From Bacteroidia bacterium (GTDB taxonomy: Bacteria > Bacteroidota > Bacteroidia > Cytophagales > Cyclobacteriaceae): DNA of 64,000 nt. A model generated the notes under the pieces. That model worked only from the letters and a program-made list of their open reading frames with translations. It made no database searches and was not told the origin of the DNA. Shown piece after piece: positions 61,895 through 64,000 of this stretch (position 1 is its first letter; each line of letters opens with the position of its first letter). The DNA is taken from the NCBI GenBank assembly GCA_030432655.1, contig JAUILA010000011.1, positions 62,001-126,000 on the forward strand. Direction: 5' to 3'. A program made the position numbers and the translations under genes.

Positions 61895-63502
61895 TCAGCT
61901 CTGCTCTGTTTTTTTAACGAATACAGCCAGCTGTGCAGCCACCTCATCCGCCTCCCGGTTCCGGTCAAGTTCCCTGAGTGCTTTTTCTTTTCCTTCCAGG
62001 GCAATTCTGCGGTTAGGCGTCTTTTTTAAGCCCCGGTTAAACATGTCAACTGCCTCTTCAGACCGCCCCTGTTCAAGCAACCAGTTGCCATACAGATCAT
62101 AGGAGGAATAAGGAATATCCGGCGGACCCACCGGTGGCCCCAGTTCGTCTTCCAGTTCAACCGCCGCCCGCATTGCCTCTTCTGCCCTGTCCATATCACC
62201 CAGCACCATTGCTTCCAGGGCATTCATTTCCCTGGCCATCACACGAGCCCGGAGCAGCTCGCGCTTGTTCGGCGCATACCTGGTCGGACCCACACTGCAA
62301 AGGGACACTCCTTCATCCGTGACGACCAGCTCAGCGGCAGCAATATACATTTCAAGCGTATCGGTTTCCTGATTGATAATATCCGCATTCCCGGCATCCT
62401 TAGCCATCAGGGCATTCAGGAAATGAACGCCAGATTTGGCGGTCAGGCCAAGATCATTGTATGCTACGTTTCTGTTCCAGTGATCACCAGGCATTTCACC
62501 AGTTTCCACCCGCTGGAAATTCTGCATCATGATCAGGTAAGAACGTGCCGCGGCTGTACCTGCACTTTCCTTAAATACGTACATATCTTCAAGCAACTGA
62601 GCCGCCTCGCTAAATCTTTTCTGCTGAAGATATCCATAATGCAGCCAGGCATAGCTGTGGTACCCGCGGGCCTCGTCACCCAGTCCTTTGCGTTCCATCC
62701 TGCTCACCGATGCCGCGTAGGATGTCTCATTCGATGCCACAACGTTATTCCACATTCCCATTGCCAGGTAAATATGTGAGGGCATATGCAAGGCATGTGT
62801 GGCATCCGGGGCTACTTCTGAATACCTGTCGGCCGCCTTCTCTGCTTTTTCCGCTACCTCCGGGTTGTCGTAGGCATGGATCATGTAATGCAGGGCGCCG
62901 GGATGATTCGGGTTTTCTTCGAGTATTCCTTCGGCAATACGGGCTGATTGTGCGGAATATCCTTGCTCCCCTGAATCAGCCCACATCAATCCAAGCGCGT
63001 AAAATGCCGCCACTTCCTGGTTATCCGGGAAATCCTGATAAAGGCCAGCCATATGATCGGCATATTCACGATTCCTTTCCTGCAATTCTCCCTCGCCATA
63101 CAGGATTTCAATACCTTCCCAAAAGCCTCGTTCAAGGTCATCCTGTGCCTTAGCCATGCGCTGCTCATATGATTCTCCGAGCCGCTTTATTACCCCGCGC
63201 CCTCCTTCCACATCCTGAAGCCCCCATAATGCTTTATAATGCGTCATGGCTTCTCCCCAGTAGGCCATGACCTCACCGGGTGCTGCTTCCCTGGCTTCCG
63301 TAAATGCCTCCCGTGCGTCATCGTATTCAAAGCTGTGAAGCAGAAGTAGTCCGCGGTCAAAGGCAGAACGGGCATTCCCGTCAATAACAAATTCGTGCTG
63401 AAGGTCGCCAAGAGTCGGGTTGGCCGAACCGTCCTTTTCCTGATCCGGCCGGCAACCGGCCATCAATAGAAGGGTAATAAGAAGCACAGACAAAGATTTC
63501 AT
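61895..63502 (-). CDS. TPR lipoprotein
   Basis: The start at 63502 gives a lipobox (LLLMAGC) and 535 residues. Many tetratricopeptide-like repeats follow (GLLLLHSFEYDDAREAFTEAREA, NPNHPGALHYMIHAYDNPEVAEKA). The pattern with GALHYMIHAYD and HALHMPSHIYLAMGMW is that of a widespread family of secreted TPR proteins in Bacteroidota and other phyla whose role is not known. It stands alone between two terminators or gaps. Confidence 0.82.
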   Translation of the reverse strand: MKSLSVLLITLLLMAGCRPDQEKDGSANPTLGDLQHEFVIDGNARSAFDRGLLLLHSFEYDDAREAFTEAREAAPGEVMAYWGEAMTHYKALWGLQDVEGGRGVIKRLGESYEQRMAKAQDDLERGFWEGIEILYGEGELQERNREYADHMAGLYQDFPDNQEVAAFYALGLMWADSGEQGYSAQSARIAEGILEENPNHPGALHYMIHAYDNPEVAEKAEKAADRYSEVAPDATHALHMPSHIYLAMGMWNNVVASNETSYAASVSRMERKGLGDEARGYHSYAWLHYGYLQQKRFSEAAQLLEDMYVFKESAGTAAARSYLIMMQNFQRVETGEMPGDHWNRNVAYNDLGLTAKSGVHFLNALMAKDAGNADIINQETDTLEMYIAAAELVVTDEGVSLCSVGPTRYAPNKRELLRARVMAREMNALEAMVLGDMDRAEEAMRAAVELEDELGPPVGPPDIPYSSYDLYGNWLLEQGRSEEAVDMFNRGLKKTPNRRIALEGKEKALRELDRNREADEVAAQLAVFVKKTEQS

Positions 63503-63570
63503 AGCGTCGGAAGAATTGATCTTAATCAATATAATCAATTCCGCGCAATGATTGGAGGAGCAACGATCAT

Positions 63571-63605
63571 TAAAAAAGCCGCTGAACAACTCCAGCGGCT
63601 TTTAT
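63571..63605. terminator. Bidirectional intrinsic terminator
   Basis: AAGCCGCTG (63576-63584) pairs with CAGCGGCTT (63593-63601) around an eight-base loop, flanked by six A and a short T run. It mainly ends the minus-strand DUF2807 transcript, which stops at 63616. Confidence 0.85.
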
Positions 63606-63615
63606 ACCTGAATTT

Positions 63616-64000
63616 TTAATTGACCTTGAAGAGTCTCGCTTCTCCGATTATGATGTTTTTGTGGAGCATGGGATTACCATAATAGGTGATTGTAGGCTCA
63701 CCAAAAGCAGATACATCCAGCTCATCACTTGCATGAAGCACCAGCTCGCTTTCCCCGTAAATTTTTGCTTTGGAGTACTCACTGGTCATTTTCGCCACAT
63801 CGACATGGCTTGTTCCATACAGGACAAATTTCTGTTCACTTACTTTCCCGCTGCGGATTTTCAGCTCGCATTCTCCATAGCTGACCACTTTTAATGACTC
63901 AGCGTCAAGGGAAGCGATCTCTATTTCATTGCTGCCGTATGTCTTCAGTTTAAACCTGACCGCATCCACCGGGGATTCACAAACCACTCGCTGATCTCCT
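63616..64000 (-). CDS. DUF2807 (head GIN domain) protein, C-terminal part
   Basis: The frame is open from the right edge of the window to its stop at 63616, so only the last 128 residues are seen. The repeating short beta strands (FVLYGTSHVDVAKM, KIYGESELVLHAS, VSAFGEPTITYYGNP) with regular Gly-Glu-Ser turns match the DUF2807 right-handed beta helix of putative adhesin-like proteins in Bacteroidota. The protein is usually secreted. Function unknown. Confidence 0.82.
   Translation of the reverse strand, partial: GDQRVVCESPVDAVRFKLKTYGSNEIEIASLDAESLKVVSYGECELKIRSGKVSEQKFVLYGTSHVDVAKMTSEYSKAKIYGESELVLHASDELDVSAFGEPTITYYGNPMLHKNIIIGEARLFKVN

Overview
The window is a compact chromosomal segment of a member of the Bacteroidota. 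The evidence is a SusC/FecA-style TonB receptor followed by a DUF4249 lipoprotein, a PadR regulator coupled to an FtsX-type permease with a Cytophagales-like N-terminal prefix, DUF4421, DUF4412 and DUF4861 proteins, many lipoboxes, and tRNAs without an encoded CCA. A TRAP transporter, a fatty-acid desaturase and cold-shock genes fit a free-living, possibly marine or cool-habitat species. The genus cannot be fixed from sequence reading alone.

Region 1 (1-2100, minus strand) is the most unusual part. The start of a slipin (SPFH/Band-7) gene runs off the left edge. Upstream of it, in the same direction, lies a cluster of tRNA-like sequences. One is a textbook tRNA-Gln(TTG). The others keep recognisable tRNA arms but lack or distort acceptor, anticodon or T arms. 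Two perfect palindromes sit side by side in the cluster, and two terminator-like hairpins precede it. Comparative genomics of RNA-repair systems has linked SPFH/Band-7 proteins with a tRNA-like RNA, so this is probably the edge of an RNA-repair locus whose ligase would lie beyond base 1. A 111-bp palindromic repeat follows at 1981-2091.

Region 2 (2106-18000) begins with a frameshifted endonuclease/exonuclease/phosphatase gene and a BEM46-like hydrolase. A hexuronate regulon follows: a DUF4861 lipoprotein, a LacI regulator, and a long minus-strand operon of kduI, kduD, uxaC, kdgK, kdgA, TRAP dctP-dctQ-dctM, uxaB and uxaA, preceded by a Gfo/Idh/MocA oxidoreductase. Free galacturonate/glucuronate (UxaC-UxaB-UxaA) and unsaturated uronates from lyases (KduI-KduD) both reach 2-keto-3-deoxygluconate, which KdgK and KdgA split. 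The same 14-bp operator lies 15 nt before the start codons of the DUF4861 gene and kduI. A degraded copy with identical spacing lies before the oxidoreductase gene.

Region 3 (18250-35400) holds a DUF418 membrane protein, an AI-2E-family permease, a TPR protein and a GNAT. A one-strand group likely linked to cold adaptation follows (two cold-shock-domain proteins, a DEAD-box helicase with DEFD in motif II, a desaturase). Then come an M16 protease, a DUF4412 protein, and a bacterial NHEJ set (LigD with POL-PE-LIG order, Ku, and two small downstream genes).

Region 4 (35400-51530) has a Tat-type oxidoreductase with DoxX, a CPBP protease pair, a PadR-FtsX operon with a doubled operator-like repeat, a large zinc metalloprotease, a signal-less substrate-binding protein, a second AI-2E permease, a thioredoxin-like protein coupled to a membrane GAF/PAS sensor, and a bestrophin.

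Region 5 (51700-64000) carries a TonB receptor-DUF4249-MG2/plug-like operon with a ChbG-type deacetylase, a second TonB receptor with a small partner, a TPR lipoprotein and the C-terminal part of a DUF2807 protein. Four of the seven convergent gene pairs in the window share exactly four bases at their stop codons. No insertion sequence, integrase or CRISPR array was seen.
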